Assembly: GCF_002632875.1 (NCBI RefSeq) | Contig: NZ_NJCX01000007.1 | Coordinates: 109,112-173,111 of the forward strand | Direction: 5' to 3' | Length of the DNA: 64,000 bases | DNA from: Xenorhabdus kozodoii | GTDB lineage: Bacteria > Pseudomonadota > Gammaproteobacteria > Enterobacterales > Enterobacteriaceae | Shown: positions 16,312-24,515 of the stretch, in pieces | Layout: the number at the start of each line of letters is the position of its first letter | Position numbering within the stretch: the first letter of the stretch is position 1 | Notes under the pieces: generated by a model | The model's database searches: none | What the model saw: the letters and a program-made list of their open reading frames with translations, nothing else | Told to the model about the DNA's origin: nothing | Made by a program: the position numbers and the translations under genes

Positions 16312-16742
16312 ATAATAACAAGGGTGGGCAAAAGCTCATCCATTATATCCTGTTTTTTTAAAAACATAGGCGATTTCCACTCATCTCTCAGAATTGCATA
16401 TATATACATATCACTCCATATTCCATTAACACGCTCGTTTTGTAATAAATGTGCTTCTTGACGCATTCCTGATTTTTCAACTAATTTTTTAGAGCCTACA
16501 TTTAAAACATCTAATTTTGCATAGATTCTGTGATATTTAAAATACTCAAAACTAATATCTATCAATGCACCTGCCTGCCCAATTCGTTTTTCGAAACACC
16601 AAATCGTGTTACGGTCTGGGATATTAATGACATCGGTCAGGCGACAAAAGCGTTGCCCGCTCATTCGGTCAAGTAATTGATATTCCATCTTTTCATCGGA
16701 AAGATTATGGAAATTTTTCAGAATAATGATGCGAACCATCAC
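16302..16742 (-). CDS. Chimeric ORF: transposase N terminus fused to GNAT C-terminal half
   Basis: One open frame of 146 codons joins two unrelated pieces. Residues ~1-58 (VRIIILKNFHNLSDEKMEYQ, then LLDRMSGQRFCRL, then IPDRNTIWCFEKRIGQAGA) are the N-terminal part of an IS5-family transposase. Residues ~59-146 (LIDISFEYFKYHRIYAKLDV, then LNVGSKKLVEKSGMRQEAHL) are the C-terminal half of a RimJ/RimL-type GNAT acetyltransferase. The acetyl-CoA P-loop half of the GNAT is missing, so activity is unlikely. It was probably made by IS insertion or deletion inside a GNAT gene. Its end overlaps the convergent ClpP-like gene by 10 bp. It may be expressed from IS sequence but is best treated as a remnant. 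Confidence 0.7.
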   Translation of the reverse strand: MMVRIIILKNFHNLSDEKMEYQLLDRMSGQRFCRLTDVINIPDRNTIWCFEKRIGQAGALIDISFEYFKYHRIYAKLDVLNVGSKKLVEKSGMRQEAHLLQNERVNGIWSDMYIYAILRDEWKSPMFLKKQDIMDELLPTLVIIHL

Positions 16743-16836
16743 CTCAGTCGGGAACGGTGGGGCGCACCTTCTCGTTTGACGATTTTTCGGAAAGCTTCGC
16801 TATCGTAACCCTTAATAGTTCTTCTCAAGGTAACCG
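16743..16836 (-). mobile_element. Internal transposase fragment
   Basis: The minus-strand frame reads TIKGYDSEAFRKIVKREGAP, matching the conserved GYDSExFR block in the C-terminal half of IS5-superfamily transposases (usually AD-K/R-GYDS). It lies upstream of the N-terminal block of the chimeric ORF, so the order is scrambled and two different IS relics are probably abutted. Confidence 0.65.
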
Positions 16837-16912
16837 TTTTTTGGCGAAAACAATGATACCAGATCATCGTGCCGTTCAAATTCCCTTCACAAAACGTCCA
16901 CCGCCCCTAATA
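16837..16912. repeat. 76-bp direct repeat, right copy (IS-derived)
   Basis: Partner of 15537-15612; core TTTTGGCGAAAACAATGATA and ACAAAACGTCCACCGCC. It continues leftward into the transposase fragment. After 16912, up to 17051, I see nothing identifiable. Confidence 0.85.
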
Positions 16913-17051
16913 GCTATGGGATATGGGTTTATGATACTGGTTGGAAAAATTTGTACCCTATCGAGTCACAACCCGCGTGGATAGTTTTAGGGTGATTTTT
17001 GAATAGGGTTGTCTCGCTGCACCTTGTAACAGCGCAAAATATCATTCATTT

Positions 17052-17594
17052 TCATTTCGTCAATTTTATATCCATGATGGTTTCAATTACGCCATTTCGT
17101 AGACATTTTTGCTGATTCGGCGTCACAGAAACCGTCTGGCTAACGGGCAGGACTGGAATTCCCGAACCTAAAAAGACCGGCACGGTGGTAATAAACAGTT
17201 GTTGTAACTCTCCGGCATCGGCAAAACTTGCGGCGGTTTTTCCTCCCCCAATCAGCCAAACATCTTTTCCCTTGGCTGCGGCTCTTGCCTGGATAGCAAT
17301 ATTTTGGGGACTATCTTGGGTGACAGCGGCATTAATATCAGCAGAAATTGTTAAGTTTCTTGACGAGAGGATAAAAGAGGGAATATTTCGATACGGCCAT
17401 TCACCTGCGGCGTTTTTCATAATCCATTCATAGGTTCCTGCCCCCATAATTGTGGCACCGATATTTTGATAAAACGCATCATAAGGAGTGGCATCATCAC
17501 CTGGCGGGTAATCATATAACCAACCTAATTCATGGTCTTGAGTAGCGATGTAACCATCCATGGTGGCGGCGACATAATAGATAAGTTTTGACAT
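17052..17594 (-). CDS. RibD C-terminal / dihydrofolate-reductase-like protein
   Basis: 180-residue protein of the RibD_C/DHFR-like superfamily, probably an NADPH-dependent reductase of unknown substrate. It opens SKLIYYVAATMDGYIATQD, the family's first strand and helix. It has TIMGAGTYEWI at ~50-60 and the nucleotide-binding strand DVWLIGGGKTAASFADAG near 120-137. Start chosen at ATG 17594, which has GGAGGG 6 nt upstream; a longer frame of 12 extra codons is less likely. It lies downstream of paaX in the same direction, where paaY is found in E. coli, but is unrelated to PaaY. Confidence 0.85.
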   Translation of the reverse strand: MSKLIYYVAATMDGYIATQDHELGWLYDYPPGDDATPYDAFYQNIGATIMGAGTYEWIMKNAAGEWPYRNIPSFILSSRNLTISADINAAVTQDSPQNIAIQARAAAKGKDVWLIGGGKTAASFADAGELQQLFITTVPVFLGSGIPVLPVSQTVSVTPNQQKCLRNGVIETIMDIKLTK

Positions 17595-17733
17595 GATTTC
17601 CCTCCATTGTAGATTTAAAAATATTGGCAACTTAGAATAACTTATAGCTGGTTTTTAGGGATCAAATCCTGGTTTATCACCATGCGCTTGCGGTCGGGTT
17701 CTACCGCTGTGCGTAATGTTTTCCTCTCGAAGT

Positions 17734-18681
17734 CTATTGGGAATGGACGCCCATTTCACGGTGCAACCCGCCAAAACGGCGGTAATACGCGGCGGAGGGT
17801 TGAGGTAATTGACCAATGGTCGTTTCGCAACGTTCGCTGACGTAGCGTGTCGCAGCGAGGCCAATGGACTGATAAATATTGATACACAAATTACGGGCAA
17901 TTTGCCCCTCCCATTGTGCGGGGAGCAGGGCATCCGGCAGCAGCGGATCGCGCAGCACGATGCGGCGGAAAAAGTGGATCAGCAGTAGGCGCAACTGGAA
18001 ACAGCGTTCTGGTGTCAGGTCGGCCTCATGGCAATCCCGCAGGAGTGCCATTAATGGCCGGAAAAAAACGATAAATTTGTGATAATGCTGTGACACCTGC
18101 TCCAGTGACCAATTGACAGCGACGAGTTCTTTCAGGCTCTGTTCCGAATGCGGGTAAGGATAATCAGCCCGGAAATAGATAACGGAATCGCTGGCGTTGA
18201 GTTTCCCCAAGAGGGCGGGAATATCTCTTTGGGAATGGCTTGGTGCCGCCATCAGGGTATTGCTAAATTGTGCGAACCCAAGCCAGTCCAACTCTTTTTT
18301 CAGGCGGTTACGCTGATTTTTGGCAGTGCCTGCCAATAGCAGCAGATCCCACTTGCCATCCCATTTTGGTTGCTCACTGAGATAGATTTTATCCTCGGCA
18401 TGACGAAATTGATGTATTCCCCGCTCAGCGATACGGTAATAACTGCGTCGCCCCAGTTTTTCTACCGTCAGCCACCCCTCTTTTTGCAGCCTGAATACGG
18501 ATGTTCTCACGAAACGGTCACTAAACCCCATCGGTTCCAGCAAGAGACTCAAACTCCCCAGCCAGACTTCACCGCCACGGTGACTAAGGGCATCCCCATA
18601 CAGGGAGATGATCAGCGATGTTCCGCTGATAGGCTGTGCGTTGAGGGCATGTTGGATAAAGTCATCAAGTTTGTGTGCCAT
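17734..18681 (-). CDS. paaX: PaaX, phenylacetyl-CoA-responsive repressor
   Basis: Transcriptional repressor of the paa genes, released from DNA by phenylacetyl-CoA (known). 315 residues. The N-terminal winged helix is clear: PISGTSLIISLYGDALSHRG, then GGEVWLGSLSLLL, then FVRTSVFRLQKEGWLTVEKLGRR. The long C-terminal domain holds WDGKWDLLLLAGT, as in E. coli PaaX. It is transcribed in the same direction as paaA-K and lies downstream of paaK, separated by 170 bp. A candidate PaaX operator sits at 29082-29120. Confidence 0.95.
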   Translation of the reverse strand: MAHKLDDFIQHALNAQPISGTSLIISLYGDALSHRGGEVWLGSLSLLLEPMGFSDRFVRTSVFRLQKEGWLTVEKLGRRSYYRIAERGIHQFRHAEDKIYLSEQPKWDGKWDLLLLAGTAKNQRNRLKKELDWLGFAQFSNTLMAAPSHSQRDIPALLGKLNASDSVIYFRADYPYPHSEQSLKELVAVNWSLEQVSQHYHKFIVFFRPLMALLRDCHEADLTPERCFQLRLLLIHFFRRIVLRDPLLPDALLPAQWEGQIARNLCINIYQSIGLAATRYVSERCETTIGQLPQPSAAYYRRFGGLHREMGVHSQ

Positions 18682-18851
18682 AGTTTCTGTGATCTGCGCA
18701 AAGGTGGGTCATGACATTAGCATAACTGTATCGATGAGCTTGATCGATATGCTTAGAAAAAACCCTTTGGAGCAACACCCTGTTAGGAAAAATTTCATTG
18801 GGAAAAGGTGCCACCGCCGTTTCACCTCATGTCACTTGCGGTGGCAAAAGG

Positions 18852-20183
18852 TTATTTACGTGGCCGGTTGTCGATCACCCGCACCGCCTTGCCTTCTGAA
18901 CGTGGGATCACACCCCTATTGACGATGCGGACATCGGTGTTAAGCCCTACGGTCGATTTTATGTGATGGCATAATTGGTGACAGAGATTGCAACGTTGTT
19001 CATCGTCCAGCAGATCGGGTTCTTTCAGTTCAACTTTGACTGACAGGCAGTCATAGTTATCCTCGCGATTGACTTCCAATTGGTAGTGGGGGGAGAGTTC
19101 TGGCAGGCGCATGATCTGTTCTTCTATTTGTGATGGAAAAACGTTGATACCGCGGATAATTAGCATGTCATCGGAGCGGCCGGTGATCCTGTCCATACGC
19201 CGCATATTCCGCGCCGTACCGGGTAAGAGGCGTGTCAGGTCGCGGGTGCGGTAACGGATCACCGGCATGGCTTCTTTGCTCAGGGTGGTGAGAAGGAGTT
19301 CTCCGGTTTCGCCCTCTGGCAGGTTATTCAGGTTGTCAGGATCAATCACTTCGGGATAGAAATGATCTTCCCAAATAGTCGAGCCGTCGGCGTATTCCAG
19401 TGATTCCATCGCAACGCCCGGTCCCATCACTTCGGACAGGCCGTAGATATCCAATGCCTTGATACCCATGCGGGTTTCAATTTCAGTACGCAAGGCAGCC
19501 GTCCACGGCTCTGCGCCAAAGATGCCTATACGTAAGGAGCAGGTGCTGGCATCTCCTCCCATCTGGCGCTCCAGCTCATCCAGTAACGTCAGGCAGTAAG
19601 AAGGCGTCATCATAATGATGTCAGGTTTGAAATCCATAATCAGTTTTGCCTGTTTTACGGTGTTGCCACTGGACATCGGGATCACGGTTGCGCCCAGTCG
19701 TTCCGCACCATAGTGTGCCCCCAAACCGCCGGTGAACAGGCCGTAACCGTAGGCGACATGCACTTTATCTTTGGCACTGACTCCGGCAAAGCGCAGGCAG
19801 CGGGCGATGATATTTGTCCAAGTGTCGATATCCCGCTGGGTATATCCGACGACGGTAGGGCTTCCTGTCATGCCAGATGATGCGTGGATGCGCACGACCT
19901 GTTCCATCGGGACGGCGAAGGTGTCAAAAGGGTAGTGTTCCCGCAGATCGTGTTTGGTGGTGTAAGGAAATTGGGTGATGTCACTGAGTTGCTTGAAATC
20001 GCTGGGATGGACTCCGGCTGCATCAAATTTTTGGCGGTACATGGGAACATTGTTATAGGCGTGGTTGAGGGTCCATTTCATCTGTTTAAATTGCCACGCC
20101 TGAATCTCATCACGTGAAGCAAATTCAATCGAGTCCAGCGGTTGCTCAGCGGATTTTTTTAAGTTTTGTACGTTGTTGCTCAT
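18852..20183 (-). CDS. paaK: Phenylacetate-CoA ligase
   Basis: AMP-forming ligase that activates phenylacetate with ATP and CoA, the entry step of the pathway. 443 residues, close to E. coli PaaK. The adenylation P-loop is HASSGMTGSPTVVGYT (~90-105). Other adenylating-enzyme motifs are FGAEPWTAALR, LDIYGLSEVMGPGVAMES, VIRYRTRDLTRLLPG, and DDMLIIRGINVFPSQIEE leading into the C-terminal lid with the GKAVRV Lys. AAAGGACAGG precedes the ATG. The gene is set apart from paaJ by a palindromic repeat element, so it may not be fully cotranscribed with paaA-J. Confidence 0.96.
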   Translation of the reverse strand: MSNNVQNLKKSAEQPLDSIEFASRDEIQAWQFKQMKWTLNHAYNNVPMYRQKFDAAGVHPSDFKQLSDITQFPYTTKHDLREHYPFDTFAVPMEQVVRIHASSGMTGSPTVVGYTQRDIDTWTNIIARCLRFAGVSAKDKVHVAYGYGLFTGGLGAHYGAERLGATVIPMSSGNTVKQAKLIMDFKPDIIMMTPSYCLTLLDELERQMGGDASTCSLRIGIFGAEPWTAALRTEIETRMGIKALDIYGLSEVMGPGVAMESLEYADGSTIWEDHFYPEVIDPDNLNNLPEGETGELLLTTLSKEAMPVIRYRTRDLTRLLPGTARNMRRMDRITGRSDDMLIIRGINVFPSQIEEQIMRLPELSPHYQLEVNREDNYDCLSVKVELKEPDLLDDEQRCNLCHQLCHHIKSTVGLNTDVRIVNRGVIPRSEGKAVRVIDNRPRK

Positions 20184-20314
20184 CGTTTCCTGTCCTTTTG
20201 TTGATTTGTTTGTAACAGGGTGTTTGTGTCGTCAGGTATGTATAGGTAGAGATACGCAGATACTGGTTAAGTCAGGTAATCGTCTCTCTGTTGTTTGTTG
20301 TTGTAAATTGTTGT

Positions 20315-20419
20315 TATACCAGTCTCCTTTCAAGATGCGTCTTATATCTCCCCGCGCCGCGGGGAGATATAAATACTCTCATGGGTTTGCAACCTGCAAC
20401 TTGAAGTTGGATTGGTATA
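20315..20419. repeat. Dispersed ~105-bp palindromic element, copy 2
   Basis: Same element as at 3390, here in the opposite orientation: TATACC...CTTTCAAGATGCG, the hairpin CTCCCCGCGCCGCGGGGAG, ...CAACTTGAAGTTGG...GGTATA. It lies between paaJ and paaK and may form a processing or attenuation hairpin in the paa transcript. Confidence 0.88.
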
Positions 20420-20431
20420 TAAAAATTGCTG

Positions 20432-21649
20432 CTATGAAATACGCTCAATAATCATGGCGATGCCTTGTCCCACACCGATGCACAGGGTGCATAAGGCGTA
20501 ACGTCCGGCACGTCGTTCCAGTTCAAGGGTTGCTGTCAGTGCAAGACGGGCGCCGCTCATCCCCAGAGGATGCCCCAGTGCAATCGCCCCGCCATTTGGG
20601 TTTACATGCTCTGCATCGTCCGGTAATCCCAATTGGCGTATCACCGCCAGTGACTGTGCGGCAAAAGCCTCATTAAGTTCAATCACGTCCATATGGTTGA
20701 GCGTTAAGCCGGTGAGTTCCAGTACCTTGCGAGTCGCCGGGAGTGGCCCGATGCCCATGATACGAGGCTCAACACCACATGTTGCGGTTGCGACAATGCG
20801 TGCCCGTGGTGTCAGCCCTTGGCGTAATGCCGCCGTTTCTGAGGCGATGATGAGCGCCGCAGCACCATCGTTGACGCCGGAAGCGTTACCGGCAGTGATG
20901 GTGCCGTCTGGACGGAATGGGGTTTTGAGCCGTTGCAGTTGTTCGAAAGTCGTCTCTGGCCGAGGATGTTCATCCTGTGAGATGACCGCTGCGACGCCTT
21001 TTGGGGTGGCGGGAGGCAGAGTCACAGGGATGATTTCTTCGGCCAGTACGCCACGCCGTTGCGCACTGGCGGCTCGTTGCTGGCTGCGTAGGGCGAAGGT
21101 ATCCTGATCTTCACGGCTAATTTGAAACTGGGCGGCGACATTTTCTGCCGTTTCTGGCATAGAGTCTGTGCCAAATTGCTGGTGCAGCAAAGGATTAATA
21201 AAGCGCCAGCCAAGGGTGGTATCAAAGATCTCAGCCTGCCGGCTGAACCCCTTGTCTGCTTTACCCATCACAAAAGGGGCACGGGTCATGGATTCAACGC
21301 CCCCCGCTAATATCAGTTGGGCGTCACTGGATTTAATGCTACGCGCGGCAAAGGCCAGTGCATCCAGGCCAGAGCCACATAACCGATTCACTGTCGTGCC
21401 AGAGATCGCATAGGGTAAGCCCGCTAACAACGTGGCCATGCGGGCGACGTTGCGGTTATCTTCTCCCGCTTGGTTGGCGCAGCCGAGGATCACGTCATCA
21501 ATGTGTTCACAATCCAATGTGGGATAACGCGTCATCAATGCCCGAAGTGGCAGGGCAGCCAGATCGTCAGCCCGCAGGTTGGATAGCGCACCGCCATAAC
21601 GACCGATAGGTGTGCGAAGACCGTCACAGATAAATGCGTGGTTCATCAT
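20432..21649 (-). CDS. paaJ: 3-oxoadipyl-CoA / 3-oxo-5,6-dehydrosuberyl-CoA thiolase
   Basis: Thiolase performing the last cleavages of the pathway, releasing acetyl-CoA and succinyl-CoA. 405 residues. The acyl-enzyme Cys is in NRLCGSGLDAL (~91). The conserved blocks NEAFAAQSLAV, GGAIALGHPLG(M)SGAR and the second catalytic Cys in TLCIGVGQG are present. ATGATG gives two possible starts (21649 or 21646); both overlap the paaI stop behind GGGGAG. Strong similarity to E. coli PaaJ from AFICDGLRTPIGRYGGAL onward. Confidence 0.96.
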   Translation of the reverse strand: MMNHAFICDGLRTPIGRYGGALSNLRADDLAALPLRALMTRYPTLDCEHIDDVILGCANQAGEDNRNVARMATLLAGLPYAISGTTVNRLCGSGLDALAFAARSIKSSDAQLILAGGVESMTRAPFVMGKADKGFSRQAEIFDTTLGWRFINPLLHQQFGTDSMPETAENVAAQFQISREDQDTFALRSQQRAASAQRRGVLAEEIIPVTLPPATPKGVAAVISQDEHPRPETTFEQLQRLKTPFRPDGTITAGNASGVNDGAAALIIASETAALRQGLTPRARIVATATCGVEPRIMGIGPLPATRKVLELTGLTLNHMDVIELNEAFAAQSLAVIRQLGLPDDAEHVNPNGGAIALGHPLGMSGARLALTATLELERRAGRYALCTLCIGVGQGIAMIIERIS

Positions 21650-22119
21650 TGCTCTCCCCGCCGGTTTTTCTGAGTTTCTTCCACTGTTTTGGCTGAAATA
21701 GGGGGGCTGAGACGATAGGCGTAGCCACGGAACAAAGCCACAACGTTGCCATCCTGATTGGTGATTTCCACGTCGTACAAGCCGGTGTTTTTGCCTTGAT
21801 GCCGAACGGAAGCGGTGGCAGTCAGTTGATCACCAAGCAATACCGGACAGATAAAATCAATACTGCCGCCAGAAGAGACGGCGGCCAGCCCCTCGCTGTT
21901 GCAGGCATAGGCGAAAGCCGTATCTGCCAGACTGAACAAAATACCACCGTGACAACGTTGATGGCCATTGAGCATATGGGGCAGGATCTTCATGTTGAGT
22001 CGGGCTAACCCGACGTCAATGTGCTCAATGTGCATTCCCATCGTTTGGGCGCAGGCATCTTGCGCATACAGGGCTTCAATGTGATGGCGTGCAGCGTGAC
22101 GACTCTTTTTATTTTGCAT
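21646..22119 (-). CDS. paaI: PaaI hotdog thioesterase
   Basis: Hotdog-fold thioesterase that hydrolyses stalled ring-hydroxylated CoA thioesters, a rescue role in the pathway. 157 residues from ATG 22119. A much longer open frame exists but lies inside paaH. ATG 22119 has AGGGG 6 nt upstream; ATG 22125 is too close to it. The signature NGHQRCHGGILFSLADTAFAYACNS is diagnostic, with the catalytic Asp in LADTAF. It overlaps both paaH and paaJ by a few bases, consistent with translational coupling. It has a slightly longer N terminus than the 140-residue E. coli protein. Confidence 0.94.
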   Translation of the reverse strand: MQNKKSRHAARHHIEALYAQDACAQTMGMHIEHIDVGLARLNMKILPHMLNGHQRCHGGILFSLADTAFAYACNSEGLAAVSSGGSIDFICPVLLGDQLTATASVRHQGKNTGLYDVEITNQDGNVVALFRGYAYRLSPPISAKTVEETQKNRRGEQ

Positions 22120-23722
22120 GGTCATCCCCTTTTGGGTGTTTTGGGGCTGGCTGGGCGGGGAGTTGGGCATGCCCTGACGCCAGTTGGCGTAATAAGGGGG
22201 CTGGGCGGTAACGGGGTTCCCCATAGAATTTCTGCAAATTTTCCAGTGTGCTGAAAATATGTTTCCAACCCAGTTGTTCACCCCATGCCAGCGGGCCGAT
22301 GGGATAATTCACACCGTAGCGCATCGCCAGATCGATATCTTCAACACTGGCGATACCTTTATTGACGGCATCCAGTGCTTCGTTACATAACATGGCAACA
22401 GTACGCATCGTTAGCAGGGCAGGATAATCCGGCAGGTGAATGACCTGCTTACCGAGAGATTGCAGAAAGCCCACCACCTTTGCTGTTTGTTGGGGCGTAT
22501 TTTGGCAGGCAGCACTCAGGGTGATGATGGAGGCCGATTGGTGATTAGCCGAAAGATCAAACTGCATCACGGGCGCCCTGACTTCGTCGGCAATTTGGGT
22601 ACAGGTTCTCCCTTTGGTCAGGATCAGGAGGATGTCATCGATCTGTAAGGTTGGGGAATGGAAACGGTCATTTTGGTTTTCTTCGAAGATAATGCCATAT
22701 TGCTGCAATTCAGGCTGTTGTAACAGGGCAACAAAATGCGGTAATGCCGGCCAATTCCCTGTCGCCTTGACCCGACCGGGTTGTTTTTGTGCTTTAGTGC
22801 GTTTTGGCGCTATTTGGGGGGGTGATAACGCCGCTTTTTTTCCGCTGTTTCCCTTTATGTCATAGAAGTAGAAACCACGCCCGCGCTTGCGTCCGAGATG
22901 ATCGGCATCCACCAGCTCTTTTTGCAGCAACGAAGGCTGAAAACGGGGATCGTAATGGAAGGCATGGAACAGGGATTCCGTCACGGTGTAATTAATGTCA
23001 TGGCCGATCAAATCCATCAGTTGGAGTGGCCCCATCGCGAAACCGCCCGATTCTTTGAGGACGGCATCCAGTGTGGCGGGCGTGGCAAGCTGCTCTTCCA
23101 GTGCGCGCAGGGTTTCAGCATAGAATGGCCGGGCGATGCGATTGACGATAAACCCTGGCGTAGAGCGGCAAATCACCGGCTGTTTTTTCCAGCCAATCAC
23201 CAGAGCCTTCAGTGTCTCCACGGTCTGGGACGATGTTTCTAGGCCTTGCACAATTTCCACCAGTTTCATCAAGGGGGCGGGATTGAAGAAATGTAACCCT
23301 GCCATGCGTTGTGGTACAGACAGAACACGGGCAATGGCGGTAATCGACAATGATGAGGTGTTGCTGACCAACAGGGTTTGGGGTGAACAAATGGATTCCA
23401 GTCGTTGGAAGAGATGTTGTTTCGCGTCCAGTTGTTCGACAATGGCTTCAATCACCAACCCACACGGTGCCAATGCATGTAACGAATTCACCTGAGTGAT
23501 GCGCTGTAACAGGGCTTCGGTTGCGCTGGCGTCTGCTTTGCCTGTCGCTACGCGTTGATGCAGGCGGGTGCGTAAGTTATTCAGTGCCTGAGGTACAGCG
23601 TCATCATGGGTATCAAACAGCAGGACAGCATGTCCTGCTTGAGCTGCAACCTGGGCAATGCCGATACCCATTGTTCCCGCCCCAATAACGGCGATGGGGC
23701 CGTGGAGGTGAGGCGCGTTCAT
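22109..23722 (-). CDS. paaH: 3-hydroxyadipyl-CoA dehydrogenase
   Basis: NAD-dependent oxidation of 3-hydroxyadipyl-CoA to 3-oxoadipyl-CoA. The Rossmann motif is VIGAGTMGIGIAQVA (~12-26). NTSSLSITAIA and the catalytic His in GLHFFNPAPLMKLVEIV follow, then the dimer domain PGFIVNRIARPFY. A second 3HCDH-like C-terminal domain holds MRYGVNYPIGPLAWGEQLGW. At ~537 residues it is some 60 longer than E. coli PaaH. The extra length is a Lys/Pro-rich linker near residues 290-330 and a longer tail. ATG 23722 lies 8 nt from AAGGGG; ATG 23728 is the alternative. It overlaps paaG and paaI. Confidence 0.94.
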   Translation of the reverse strand: MNAPHLHGPIAVIGAGTMGIGIAQVAAQAGHAVLLFDTHDDAVPQALNNLRTRLHQRVATGKADASATEALLQRITQVNSLHALAPCGLVIEAIVEQLDAKQHLFQRLESICSPQTLLVSNTSSLSITAIARVLSVPQRMAGLHFFNPAPLMKLVEIVQGLETSSQTVETLKALVIGWKKQPVICRSTPGFIVNRIARPFYAETLRALEEQLATPATLDAVLKESGGFAMGPLQLMDLIGHDINYTVTESLFHAFHYDPRFQPSLLQKELVDADHLGRKRGRGFYFYDIKGNSGKKAALSPPQIAPKRTKAQKQPGRVKATGNWPALPHFVALLQQPELQQYGIIFEENQNDRFHSPTLQIDDILLILTKGRTCTQIADEVRAPVMQFDLSANHQSASIITLSAACQNTPQQTAKVVGFLQSLGKQVIHLPDYPALLTMRTVAMLCNEALDAVNKGIASVEDIDLAMRYGVNYPIGPLAWGEQLGWKHIFSTLENLQKFYGEPRYRPAPLLRQLASGHAQLPAQPAPKHPKGDDHAK

Positions 23723-23724
23723 GA

Positions 23725-24513
23725 TCATTTCCCCTTGAACGTTGGCTGGCGTTTTTCAATGAACGCACTAATGCCTTCCCGAAAATCTTCGCTATGCCCG
23801 CATCGGCGTTGTAAATCACGTTCGAGAGCAAGCTGTTGTTCCAGCGTATTGGTTGCGGCGGCATAGGTGGCTTGCTTGATGCAGCCAAGGGCTACGGTAG
23901 GCTGGGTAGCCAGATGTTGGGCGAGTTTTTGTGCTTTGTCTTCCAACTCTTCTGGCTCAACGACTTGCCAGATCATTCCCCAATCCAGTGCTTGTTCAGC
24001 GCTGATTTTATCGCCCAAAAGTGCCATTCCCATTGCCCGCGCTTGCCCAATCTTATGGGGCAGGAAGTGGCTCCCGCCAGAATCGGGGGTCAGGCCAATG
24101 CGACAAAATGCCTGAATAAAGCTGGCGGTACGGGAGGCAATAACAATGTCACAGGCCAGGGCAAGGGAAACCCCTGCACCTGCCGCTACCCCGTTAACGG
24201 CGCAGACGATGGGCTTAGGCAAGGAGGTCATACGCCGGATCAGGGGATTATAGTCGCGTTCAACCGATTGGCCGAGATCAGGGATCTCACCCTCGGTAAT
24301 GATGGCATTGCGATCATTTAAATCTTGGCCGGCACAGAAACCGCGGCCGGCTCCGGTGAGCAAGACACAACGTACCGACTTATCCTGTTCAGCAATCTCC
24401 ATTGCCCGGCTTAATTGTTGGTGCAGTTCCTCGTTGAAGCTATTGAGGCATTCTGGACGGTTGAGGGTAATGCTAAGGACACCGGCTGTGATATCAGTGA
24501 GTACCGTTGACAT
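23725..24513 (-). CDS. paaG: 1,2-epoxyphenylacetyl-CoA isomerase
   Basis: Crotonase-fold isomerase that converts ring-1,2-epoxyphenylacetyl-CoA to oxepin-CoA and later moves the double bond. 262 residues. The oxyanion-hole strands are GRGFCAGQDLNDR (~64-76) and VNGVAAGAGVSLALACD. The acidic residue region FCRIGLTPDSGGSHFLP carries the catalytic Asp typical of PaaG. It ends EKRQPTFKGK, nearly the same tail as PaaF, pointing to an old tandem duplication. It starts 2 nt after the paaF stop and overlaps paaH by 3 bases or fewer. Confidence 0.95.
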   Translation of the reverse strand: MSTVLTDITAGVLSITLNRPECLNSFNEELHQQLSRAMEIAEQDKSVRCVLLTGAGRGFCAGQDLNDRNAIITEGEIPDLGQSVERDYNPLIRRMTSLPKPIVCAVNGVAAGAGVSLALACDIVIASRTASFIQAFCRIGLTPDSGGSHFLPHKIGQARAMGMALLGDKISAEQALDWGMIWQVVEPEELEDKAQKLAQHLATQPTVALGCIKQATYAAATNTLEQQLALERDLQRRCGHSEDFREGISAFIEKRQPTFKGK

Positions 24514-24515
24514 GT

